25,881 nucleotides of DNA, taken from positions 1 through 25,881 of IMG/VR virus record IMGVR_UViG_3300032307_000340, one strand, 5' to 3'. Origin of the DNA: a virus. Shown here in pieces: positions 19,371 to 25,881 of the stretch (positions are counted from its first letter, which is position 1; each line of letters opens with the position of its first letter). The notes under the pieces were generated by a model. That model saw nothing but the letters and a program-made list of their open reading frames with translations, was not told where the DNA came from and did not search any database. The translations under genes were made by a program, and so were the position numbers.

Positions 19371-19751
19371 TCACGTGATGATTAAAAATACCCACGCTGT
19401 AATTCCTATATAAGTCAAATAATGTAATAATTGGTCTAGTCCAATCCAAAACCAGAACGCTCTATCTGAAGGAGTATAATTATACTTGCGTCCAATTTTC
19501 ATTTTGGCCCAATCAATGTGATAGTGCAAGAAAGCATCAACAAATGCCAGTTGTAATATAATAATGACTTGCGGTATAATTGGTAGCAAAATAAATGCTG
19601 TCAGCATACCATGTACAAATGCATGATGTAATCCACCAGAGGCACCATAGATGCCTTTGGTTTCTATCATGTGTTGCGATTGGAATACAAAATCTGCAAG
19701 GAAATGCTTAACTGAAAAAAGTGCTAGTAAAACTAGCAGGGTAAATTCCAT
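19371..19751 (-). CDS. DUF3307-like membrane protein
   Basis: I set the start at the ATG at 19751, giving 126 residues beginning MEFTLLVLLALF. A frame seven residues longer would begin inside the preceding gene, while AAGGAC lies 5 bases before this ATG. VKHFLADFVFQSQHM near the start, GGLHHAFVHGMLTAF, and FVDAFLHYHIDWAKMK are typical of the DUF3307 membrane family found in phages and bacteria. About four membrane helices with conserved His and Asp are visible. The function of the family is unknown to me. Confidence 0.8.
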   Translation of the reverse strand: MEFTLLVLLALFSVKHFLADFVFQSQHMIETKGIYGASGGLHHAFVHGMLTAFILLPIIPQVIIILQLAFVDAFLHYHIDWAKMKIGRKYNYTPSDRAFWFWIGLDQLLHYLTYIGITAWVFLIIT

Positions 19752-19752
19752 G

Positions 19753-20445
19753 TTAGTCCTTGCGACCACCAAATAGTTGTAGCAAACTTAGGAACAGGTT
19801 AATGAAGTCCAAGTACAAGCTCAATGCTCCTGCTACTTCTGCTCTACCATCATTATCCAAACTGACCATCTCACGAATCTTTTGTGTGTCATAAGCGGTA
19901 AGACCTAAAAACACAATTACAGCAATAGCACTAATTACCATTTGCATTACAGTACTACCAATAAAAATATTGATAATGCTGGCAATGATAATAGCAATAA
20001 GACCAATAAACATAAATTGACCAATGCTGTCAAGATTCTTTTTGGTAAAGTATCCATAACCACTCATTACTGCGAACAATACTGCGGCTGACATAAATGC
20101 TGATACAATGCTACCTAAATTGTAAACAACAAAAATTGTAGCAAAGCTCAATCCCATCAGGGCCGCAAAACCATGTAAGAAAATTTGCAAAGCACTCTTG
20201 CTCATCTTTTCCATATTGAAACTAACTGCAAGAATTGCTACCAAGGGTGCAAAAATTACAAGCCACTTCATTGCACCTGTGAAAAAGAATTCCATTAGTG
20301 CGGCGCTGTTGCCAACTAGAAAACTAACAATCATCGATGTAATGACTGCCAATGCCATATGTCCGTAAACACGACCCATAGCACTGTTAATTTGCTGTGC
20401 TGAACGGTAAGTTGACAAACCGCCAGTATAACTCGATCCAAACAT
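19753..20445 (-). CDS. Bax inhibitor-1 / YccA-family membrane protein
   Basis: The 230-residue protein has about seven hydrophobic helices and the family ending, LTAYDTQKIREM then ALSLYLDFINLFLSLLQLFGGRKD. Bacterial relatives YccA and YbhL sit in the inner membrane; YccA inhibits the protease FtsH, and other members leak Ca2+. A phage copy could protect phage membrane proteins from FtsH or delay host death; that is inference. GGAGT precedes the ATG. It heads a three-gene unit with a clear promoter and palindrome. Confidence 0.92.
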   Translation of the reverse strand: MFGSSYTGGLSTYRSAQQINSAMGRVYGHMALAVITSMIVSFLVGNSAALMEFFFTGAMKWLVIFAPLVAILAVSFNMEKMSKSALQIFLHGFAALMGLSFATIFVVYNLGSIVSAFMSAAVLFAVMSGYGYFTKKNLDSIGQFMFIGLIAIIIASIINIFIGSTVMQMVISAIAVIVFLGLTAYDTQKIREMVSLDNDGRAEVAGALSLYLDFINLFLSLLQLFGGRKD

Positions 20446-20471
20446 ACGTTACTCCTTAATTGATAAAATGT

Positions 20472-20487
20472 ATATCTAAGTAGATAT
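20472..20487 (-). promoter_or_regulatory. 7-2-7 palindrome at the start of the Bax-inhibitor transcript
   Basis: ATATCTA and TAGATAT are perfect inverted arms with a 2-base centre. The site lies just after the predicted start of transcription (about 20488), the usual place for a repressor operator. The loop would be too tight for an RNA hairpin of full length. Confidence 0.5.
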
Positions 20488-20494
20488 TTTTGAT

Positions 20495-20523
20495 ATTATA
20501 CAAGATATTTTAGCAAGAGTCAA
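20495..20523 (-). promoter_or_regulatory. Sigma70-type promoter of the Bax-inhibitor unit
   Basis: On the minus strand TTGACT (20518-20523) and TATAAT (20495-20500) are separated by 17 bases. The -35 begins a few bases after the stop of the preceding gene, so the two units are packed end to end. Confidence 0.8.
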
Positions 20524-20525
20524 TA

Positions 20526-20915
20526 CTAAATGTCGCCTGATTTTGCCATTTTGAGTAATAAACTATAGTGCTCGTAGGCTTTCTTAACTGCTGGATATTT
20601 GTTCTTCAAAAGCTGTTCTTCTTCTTTTTGTTCCATTAATGTTTCAAACAAATTGTAATGTCCTTTGTTGTACATATGGTTGAACACTTGATCTTCAAAG
20701 GATGCAATCCTTTCAAGTTCACTTTCAGCAATTTCTACAGTGTATAATGTTTCAGTCTCAATAGTTTGATACAAATTATTAAATTTGTTATAATCATCGT
20801 CATAAGCAAACATTTGTACATTTACCTTAGAATGCCTGTAAGCACGTTTGTTAGTATCTAAAACTCTTACTGCGTGTCTTTTTAAAAACTCATGTGTTTT
20901 ATTCTGTTGGGTCAT
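20526..20915 (-). CDS. Phage protein of unknown function, helical C-terminus
   Basis: I set the start at the ATG at 20915 (129 residues); a TTG two codons upstream is possible. The N-terminus is basic (THEFLKRHAVRVLDTNKRAYRHS). The end, LKNKYPAVKKAYEHYSLLLKMA, resembles the end of the neighbouring gene (EALQKAYNHYKMLEALC), so the two may share a partner or origin. No family is recognised. Confidence 0.65.
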   Translation of the reverse strand: MTQQNKTHEFLKRHAVRVLDTNKRAYRHSKVNVQMFAYDDDYNKFNNLYQTIETETLYTVEIAESELERIASFEDQVFNHMYNKGHYNLFETLMEQKEEEQLLKNKYPAVKKAYEHYSLLLKMAKSGDI

Positions 20916-21360
20916 CTTCAATATCGCATAAAGCTTCTAACATTTTATAATGATTATATGCTTTTTGTAAAGCCTCAAATTTTTTCAATTTCTTTGGATC
21001 AGGTACTAGAATAGCCAAACGCTTTTCCATTGTTTCCATCCAAGATGTTAAACTTTTACCTTTGAGTGTTACATCACCATCAAAGTCAGCATCGCCTTTA
21101 ACCTGTATACTTGGCGTGCTTGTGCCAGTTGCCCAAGTACCGTTGCTAGTCACAAACCCAGTAGCAATATTTGAAGTACCAGTTGTAGTAAATGTATATG
21201 GACTGGTAATACTTGAAACACCCGTGCCAACAATTGTTGAAGTGTACATTGGGGAAGTGATACTTGTTGTTAATGGACTAGTAAGTGTGATAGTGTCCAT
21301 ATTCACATCGTATGTACTATCGTAACCGCCTAGGTCTATTGTGTTATTTTCATTATCCAT
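20899..21360 (-). CDS. Thr/Ser-rich, structural-type phage protein
   Basis: The 153-residue protein has three parts. Residues 20-80 are a low-complexity Thr/Ser/Gly stretch with repeated 'ITSP' steps, as in virion decoration or fibre proteins. Then comes a segment IQVKGDADFDGDVTLKGKSL, and then a helical end (MEKRLAILVPDPKKLKKFEALQKAY). I think it is a virion or accessory protein conserved in T4-like phages, but no function can be named. It overlaps glutaredoxin by 8 bases and the next gene by about 17. Confidence 0.6.
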   Translation of the reverse strand: MDNENNTIDLGGYDSTYDVNMDTITLTSPLTTSITSPMYTSTIVGTGVSSITSPYTFTTTGTSNIATGFVTSNGTWATGTSTPSIQVKGDADFDGDVTLKGKSLTSWMETMEKRLAILVPDPKKLKKFEALQKAYNHYKMLEALCDIEDDPTE

Positions 21361-21595
21361 TTGATGTTCCAGACTCCGTTAAGTGTTTACGCAATTCTTG
21401 GAAACCGCCAATTAATTGCTCACCTAAGAAGATCTGTGGAACAGTTCGAGCTGTGGGAACAGATTCTAATAAATCTTCTCGGGTATACCCCTCGCCAATT
21501 TTTCGCTCCTCAAACTCAATACCTTTTTGCTTCAACAATGCCTTGGCTTGATCACAATATGGGCATTGATTCTTACTCCAAACAATAGCTTTCAT
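21353..21595 (-). CDS. Glutaredoxin
   Basis: The 80-residue protein has the redox motif CPYC (Cys11, Cys14) after a beta strand, the cis-Pro segment TVPQIFLGE near residue 52, and the closing GG in LIGGFQEL. It is a dithiol glutaredoxin of usual length. In T4 the glutaredoxin NrdC reduces ribonucleotide reductase, and the location in the nrdA-nrdB unit points to the same job. Confidence 0.93.
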   Translation of the reverse strand: MKAIVWSKNQCPYCDQAKALLKQKGIEFEERKIGEGYTREDLLESVPTARTVPQIFLGEQLIGGFQELRKHLTESGTSNG

Positions 21596-21607
21596 AATCT
21601 CTTTACT

Positions 21608-21796
21608 TTACGTTAATTTAATTTCTTTAGGTGTCCCAACAACTGATCCTTTACCATATTGAGCTTCACCCAACCGTTTAGCCATTGCACTTGAACTGGC
21701 TTGTGTTGTCGTTTTGATCAACATGGTATTTCCAGAGCTTTGTTTTACTCTAACAGTGAATTCGTACACTTTTAAAAAATCAGTTGCCTTAACCAT
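21608..21796 (-). CDS. Small hypothetical protein
   Basis: A 62-residue protein with an N-terminal beta hairpin pattern (FLKVYEFTVRVKQSSGNTMLIKTTTQA) and a helix (SSSAMAKRLGEAQYG). This resembles small phage proteins seen near nrd genes, but no function is known to me. It sits 20 bases after nrdB and 12 before the glutaredoxin gene. Confidence 0.65.
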   Translation of the reverse strand: MVKATDFLKVYEFTVRVKQSSGNTMLIKTTTQASSSAMAKRLGEAQYGKGSVVGTPKEIKLT

Positions 21797-21815
21797 AGTT
21801 ATTAATCTTTATATG

Positions 21816-22916
21816 TTAAATTGCAGGAAGTGATTCGTAATCGACATTATCACTCATTACACCAATTACATAATTAGTTGACTCACTTTCCTGTAATGCT
21901 GTTTGTTTCTTACTAGTATCACTATGCTTGTTGAACCAAGGAATTGGTGTAGTTTTTGATGCTGGGTTCCAATACTTGATTCCAATGTCCTTTAGTGCTC
22001 CTACTGCTGTGTAATCCACAAAGTCTTTTAGGATGTTAGCATTAAGACCAATCACTGGTCCTTTCTTGAACAAGTAATCTGCCCAAGCCTTTTCTTCTGC
22101 AATAACATCTTTATAAATTTGAATTACTTCTGCTTCGCAGTCACGTGCGGCTTGTGCAAAGCGTGGATCTTCTTTGACCACTTGATTGATCAAGAACGCA
22201 GTCCAGCCTTTGTGCAACAACTCGTCTTGTAGGATCAAACTGATAATGTTACCATTACCAATAAAAATCTTGTTCTCTACCATGGCCAAACTTGTAGCAA
22301 ATGATACCATGAAGCGGAAAGCTTCTAGGCCATATGATGCATGTAGAGCAAGGTAGATTGCTTTTACATGTTCGTATTCATCAATTTGTTCACCAGTTTC
22401 TTTACGGCAATTGATCACATGTAATTTGTCATAGTATGCGCCAATACTTGATGCCATGCTAACAATTTCCTGTGTGTCGTGGATTGTATTGAATACATCT
22501 TTTGGCACATTGTAGATGTTACGAATGATATGGCTGTAACTACGACTATGAATGTTTGTTTCAAAGAATGTCCAGTTATAGACCAACGCTTCTAGTTCTG
22601 GTAGACTTACGACCGGAGTAAAGATTTGACTTGGGCCGCGACCTTGCAAACTGTCAAGAGCAGTTTGCCTAAGCAAGTTACTAGTGAAGATATGTTTAAC
22701 TGCATCGCTGGCTTCCTTAAAATCATTTGCATCTTTACTTAGACTGATTTCTTCTGGAACCCAAAAGAATCCACGTGCTGTCTTTTCAAAGTCTGAAATC
22801 TTGTTGTACTTGACTTCTTCAAATCGTTGAATAGTAACTGGGCCTGCTGGATCCAGAAACATCTTACGGCTTAGGTAGTCTGTTTTTTGTGTTAAGTTGT
22901 ATTGTTGTTTTGACAT
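21816..22916 (-). CDS. nrdB: Class I ribonucleotide reductase, beta (radical) subunit
   Basis: The 366-residue protein carries the diiron set. Asp88 lies in ALDSLQGR, Glu119 and His123 in FFETNIHSRSYSH, Glu198 in GLEAFRF, and Glu232 and His235 in QDELLHK. Tyr127 is the expected radical site. The end NYVIGVMSDNVDYESLPAI resembles the C-terminal tail that docks to NrdA. One oddity: Glu119 and His123 are four residues apart. In E. coli and T4 NrdB the pair is ExxH (SETIHSRSY), so an Asn appears inserted. The gene starts one base after the aldolase ends. Confidence 0.95.
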   Translation of the reverse strand: MSKQQYNLTQKTDYLSRKMFLDPAGPVTIQRFEEVKYNKISDFEKTARGFFWVPEEISLSKDANDFKEASDAVKHIFTSNLLRQTALDSLQGRGPSQIFTPVVSLPELEALVYNWTFFETNIHSRSYSHIIRNIYNVPKDVFNTIHDTQEIVSMASSIGAYYDKLHVINCRKETGEQIDEYEHVKAIYLALHASYGLEAFRFMVSFATSLAMVENKIFIGNGNIISLILQDELLHKGWTAFLINQVVKEDPRFAQAARDCEAEVIQIYKDVIAEEKAWADYLFKKGPVIGLNANILKDFVDYTAVGALKDIGIKYWNPASKTTPIPWFNKHSDTSKKQTALQESESTNYVIGVMSDNVDYESLPAI

Positions 22917-23573
22917 TTAATATTTTCCTGAAGCAAGTACTATCTTGCAAATATGTTCTAATCTTTCAATGTGTTCGTATGCTCTCCACGGACTTGTATC
23001 TATAGCAACCACCCCGTGTCCTTTAATACCCACAATGTCGTAGGCAATATTGCCACGATCATCTAATTCTAACCGATAATGACATTGATCAGCTAGCTCT
23101 TGACTAATTGGAGGTACATCTCCAACATTGGGTGCTACCTTTGTATAACGATTAAGTTCTGGAAATGCAGAACTAATTGTACTTAAATCAATTCCGGCAT
23201 GCATGGCTGCAATACAATAAGTTGGATGTACGTGTACTACTACACGAACATCATTACTATGCTGACCCATTTCACGTTGTAGACCAAAGTGTAACGGCAA
23301 TTCGCCACTAGGCTTTAGATTAGCACTGATATCTGAATAAGGAAGGTCACGCCAATTATAATTAAAAGATGCAGTGCCACTGCCACTTTGAATAGATCTA
23401 TCAATGCTTATCTTTTTAAATTGATCTGGCTGTAGAGTTTGCTTACGTACACCGCTAGGGGTAATGTAAAAGTGATCACGGTCATGATGACGTATTGACA
23501 CGTTACCATCACGACTAGTAATCCAGTTACGCTTGTAAGCGTCTACCATAATGTCACATATCGTTTCTAACAT
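22917..23573 (-). CDS. Class II aldolase/adducin-family protein
   Basis: The 218-residue protein has the family's zinc site: His114 and His116 in VVHVHPTY and His186 in GIKGHGVVA. GNVSIR (24-29) and PSGELPLH hold the phosphate loop and the acidic Glu91. Relatives are fuculose- and ribulose-phosphate aldolases and epimerases and methylthioribulose-phosphate dehydratase. The substrate cannot be fixed by eye. It lies between superoxide dismutase and nrdB, an odd place for carbon metabolism. A role in salvage of deoxy sugars or methylthio compounds is inference. The start overlaps the SOD gene by 20 bases; Met9 is another possible start. Confidence 0.85.
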   Translation of the reverse strand: MLETICDIMVDAYKRNWITSRDGNVSIRHHDRDHFYITPSGVRKQTLQPDQFKKISIDRSIQSGSGTASFNYNWRDLPYSDISANLKPSGELPLHFGLQREMGQHSNDVRVVVHVHPTYCIAAMHAGIDLSTISSAFPELNRYTKVAPNVGDVPPISQELADQCHYRLELDDRGNIAYDIVGIKGHGVVAIDTSPWRAYEHIERLEHICKIVLASGKY

Positions 23574-24102
23574 TTACGTGTTCCCAATTAATAATTTTCC
23601 ATTGATTCTCTAAGTATTTTTTCTTGTCTGCTTGGTAGTCTAATGCCCAAGCATGTTCCCACCAATCAATTAATAATACAATGTCTTTTTTAACTTCATG
23701 ATTCTTGATAGTTTTAATCTTGCCGTCTTTAGCAAGATAGACCCAACCACTGCCTTGTATGCCCATTGCTACTTTGAGAAACTCTTCTTTGAACTTGTCA
23801 AATGACGTATAGTGTTCTTCAATGAATGTTAGTATACCGCCTTTAGGTTTGTTATTACTTGGCTTCTGATATTGTTGAAACAATATGTTGTGTAGGAATA
23901 CGCCTGCTTCATTAAACACAGGATCACCTTCGCCAGCATTATACCGTTTAGCGTAAGTTTTAGCAAGATTGTCGTAATGATACTCTAAGGTTATTTTTGA
24001 AATGGCTGGATCTAAAGCATCCATTTCATAGGGCAGACTTTTAATTTCTAACTTGTCGGGCTTGCCTTCTAGTAAGACGTTTCTAATAAAACTGTAGGTC
24101 AT
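23554..24102 (-). CDS. Fe/Mn-type superoxide dismutase
   Basis: The 182-residue protein aligns with Fe/Mn SODs. LPYEMDALDPAIS then LEYHYDNL holds His42, VFLHNILF holds His71, and DWWEHAWALDY holds Asp146 and His150, giving the full metal set. GSGWVYL and the ending QWKIINW are also typical. Four residues before His71 is Gly, as in Mn enzymes. The second-shell Gln is not obvious, with NHE in its place, so metal use is uncertain. The usual second His after HYG is missing (HYDNL). It removes superoxide in the cytoplasm. It overlaps nrdA by 4 bases (ATGA), so SOD is made together with ribonucleotide reductase. Confidence 0.92.
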   Translation of the reverse strand: MTYSFIRNVLLEGKPDKLEIKSLPYEMDALDPAISKITLEYHYDNLAKTYAKRYNAGEGDPVFNEAGVFLHNILFQQYQKPSNNKPKGGILTFIEEHYTSFDKFKEEFLKVAMGIQGSGWVYLAKDGKIKTIKNHEVKKDIVLLIDWWEHAWALDYQADKKKYLENQWKIINWEHVNVRNDM

Positions 24103-25881
24103 AGCTTACAACTTTCACAGTCACCATCATCGTCAAAGTTAATAGGTTCTAACATAGTAGGAGCATCTTCAGCTTTCATCTTACTACCTGCTTTGTTGAT
24201 CAAACTGTAGTAGAATGTTTTCAATCCCCACATGTGAGCCTGCATCAAGTTCTTCGCAATTAGCGTAGTTGGCACTTTACGATCTGCCCAGTGCGCTGGA
24301 TTGTAGAATGTGTTTGTACTAATTGATTGGTCAACATAGGCTGCTAACACTGCCGCAGTTTTTAAATAACCATCGCAGTCTTTCTGTTCCCACATTAGTT
24401 GATACTTGTTCTTTAACTTGTGATACTCAGGCACAACTTGTGTAAACGAGCCTGCTTTACTTTCCTTAGTGCTAATTAAACTCATAGGCATTTCAATACC
24501 ATTAGTTGAGTTAATAACAACTGAGCTAGACTCTACAGGAGCAATAGCCATTAATGTAGCATTACGAACACCATATTGTTTCATATTGGTTCGCAAGGTT
24601 TCCCAGTCAAGTTCAGGAGCAAAATTAGCCAATTCATTTACACCCTTGGCTCTTAACTCCCACGGGAATGTACCTTGACCGTAACGTGTCTTAGCACTGT
24701 CTAAACACGGACCACGTTCTTTAGCCAACTCAACTGTGGCTTCTGTCAAATAGTAGGCCTGATGCTCCATCCAGCTTTTAACATCTTGCAGAGCATCTTT
24801 CTCGCCATATTGTAATCCACGTTTGGCATGCCAGTAGGCTAGATTAGTAACACCAATACCTAGTGGCTGAATTTCGTCATTGCTTAGTTTACTTTGAATA
24901 CTTAAGAAGTCTTGGTAATCAAGGATATTACACAAACTACGCTGAAGTATACGGCAAGCCCTACGCATATCTTCTGGATTGCGGAAAGCTCCCCAGTTAA
25001 TACTACCCAACGTGCATAAAGCAATACGACCGTCAGGATCATCAAGACGTTTAAAAGGTTTTGTAGGTAATAGAATTTCACAGCAAAGATTACTTTGGTA
25101 AATTGTATGATACTCGGGATCAAACGGTCCTTGGTTCATTACATTGTCAACAAACACAAGATAGATACGTCCTGTATCAGTACGCTCTTTTAAGATGCCA
25201 CTTTTAAATACTTCTTCAGCAGCCATGGTCTTTTTACGTAGGCCCTTTTGTTTTTCGTATTTTACATACAGCTCTTCGAATCGTTCTGTATTTGAATAAA
25301 AGGCTTCGTACAAGTCAGGTACTTCATTAGGATCAAAGAAAGTAATATCTTCTTTATTTTTAAACCTACGCCAAAAGAACGCTGATAGTACAACTCCGTA
25401 GTCCATGTGTCTAACGCGAGTTTCTTCAGTTCCTTGATTGTTCTTAAGCACGATGAGATCATCAAACTGCAAATGCCAAATAGGATAAAAAACTGTAGCA
25501 CTTGCATTGCGAATGCCACCTTGGGAACATGAACGTAAATCACCAAACCACTTCTTCAAAAAAGGAATCATGCCAGTATGCATGATTTCACCGCCGCGGA
25601 TAGGACTGCCTAATGGACGTAAGCGACCAATCTCTAAACCAATGCCAGCACGTTTGCTGGCATACTTGGCCATCATCTCTCCAGAAGCAAATATGCTATC
25701 CAGATCGTCGTCACTGCGGATAAGCACACAACTAGAAAACTGTTTAGTTGGAGTGCCAAGGCCAGCCAACACAGGTGTAGCAAGAGTAAACAAACCATCG
25801 GATGCTGCCTGATAGTATTCTTTAATGTAACGCATCCTTGCACTGTTCGGCTCTTCTTTATGGAATACAGTTGCTGCCGCA
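24099..25881 (-). CDS. nrdA: Class I ribonucleotide reductase, alpha (catalytic) subunit, 5' end outside the window
   Basis: The frame stays open to the window edge, giving at least 593 residues of an expected 750 or so. The ATG at 25835 is internal: 15 further codons in frame precede it. Landmarks: FSSCVLI with the redox Cys, SNLCCEI with the Asn-x-Cys-x-Glu catalytic set, LCTLGSINWGAF, the paired radical-path tyrosines probably in TFYNPAHW and FYYS, and a C-terminal CESCKL whose two Cys pass electrons from glutaredoxin. It reduces ribonucleotides to deoxyribonucleotides with NrdB. It overlaps the SOD gene by 4 bases. Confidence 0.95.
   Translation of the reverse strand, partial: AAATVFHKEEPNSARMRYIKEYYQAASDGLFTLATPVLAGLGTPTKQFSSCVLIRSDDDLDSIFASGEMMAKYASKRAGIGLEIGRLRPLGSPIRGGEIMHTGMIPFLKKWFGDLRSCSQGGIRNASATVFYPIWHLQFDDLIVLKNNQGTEETRVRHMDYGVVLSAFFWRRFKNKEDITFFDPNEVPDLYEAFYSNTERFEELYVKYEKQKGLRKKTMAAEEVFKSGILKERTDTGRIYLVFVDNVMNQGPFDPEYHTIYQSNLCCEILLPTKPFKRLDDPDGRIALCTLGSINWGAFRNPEDMRRACRILQRSLCNILDYQDFLSIQSKLSNDEIQPLGIGVTNLAYWHAKRGLQYGEKDALQDVKSWMEHQAYYLTEATVELAKERGPCLDSAKTRYGQGTFPWELRAKGVNELANFAPELDWETLRTNMKQYGVRNATLMAIAPVESSSVVINSTNGIEMPMSLISTKESKAGSFTQVVPEYHKLKNKYQLMWEQKDCDGYLKTAAVLAAYVDQSISTNTFYNPAHWADRKVPTTLIAKNLMQAHMWGLKTFYYSLINKAGSKMKAEDAPTMLEPINFDDDGDCESCKL

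Overview
This window looks like part of the genome of a large, AT-rich tailed bacteriophage. It is probably a T4-like myovirus infecting an aquatic proteobacterium. That view rests on very tight gene packing with ATGA or TTGA overlaps, a run of tRNA genes, many small unrecognised proteins, a phage-style nucleotide set (class I ribonucleotide reductase NrdA/NrdB, glutaredoxin, dihydrofolate reductase, dCMP deaminase), a PAAR spike-tip protein, and several genes that normally belong to bacteria. No terminase, capsid or replication genes fall in the window, so the lineage is inference.

Layout. The left 15.2 kb reads rightward. It opens with tRNAs (Pro, Ala, Gly, Asn) plus one tRNA-like RNA without an anticodon arm. 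Next come nucleotide/HAD, parvulin, SGNH and phosphoribosyltransferase genes interleaved with tRNA-fMet, tRNA-Val and tRNA-Gly, ending at a terminator. An ahpC-ahpF unit follows behind a promoter whose -35 overlaps a dyad. Then come an LpxH-like phosphatase with a glycosyltransferase, a free-standing pqqA gene with its own terminator, and a block of small zinc-binding and unknown proteins with a tyrosine-phosphatase-like enzyme. A second tRNA-like RNA, a secreted HExxH protein, a ClpP-like protease, a roughly 260-nt structured RNA, an RNA polymerase omega-like protein, dCMP deaminase and a cold-shock protein come next. After these is a circularly permuted two-piece tmRNA gene whose intervening segment holds a 24-residue membrane peptide. 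A GIY-YIG-like nuclease and a DGQHT/ParB-like protein close this half.

The right 10.7 kb reads leftward in three units. The first is nrdA, superoxide dismutase, class II aldolase, nrdB, a small protein, glutaredoxin and two phage proteins. The second is a Bax-inhibitor-1 protein, a DUF3307-like membrane protein and an unknown protein, behind a promoter with a 7-2-7 palindrome. The third is seven overlapping small genes sharing a C-terminal aromatic/leucine motif, then folA, an Sm-like protein, a hydrophobic Ala/Gly-rich protein and the PAAR protein. The two halves meet tail to tail with no bases between their stop codons.

How the parts may work together. The metabolic genes serve dNTP supply. 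AhpC, AhpF and SOD would detoxify peroxide and superoxide, which threaten the radical-bearing ribonucleotide reductase. PqqA, omega, tmRNA, ClpP-like protease, parvulin and CspA point to deep reshaping of host cofactor supply, transcription and protein quality control. The most unusual items are the phage-borne pqqA, the permuted tmRNA with its nested peptide and long tag, the two anticodon-less tRNA mimics, and the tandem small-gene family. PqqA and the two-piece tmRNA would both suit a methylotrophic beta- or an alphaproteobacterial host, but that is a hypothesis.
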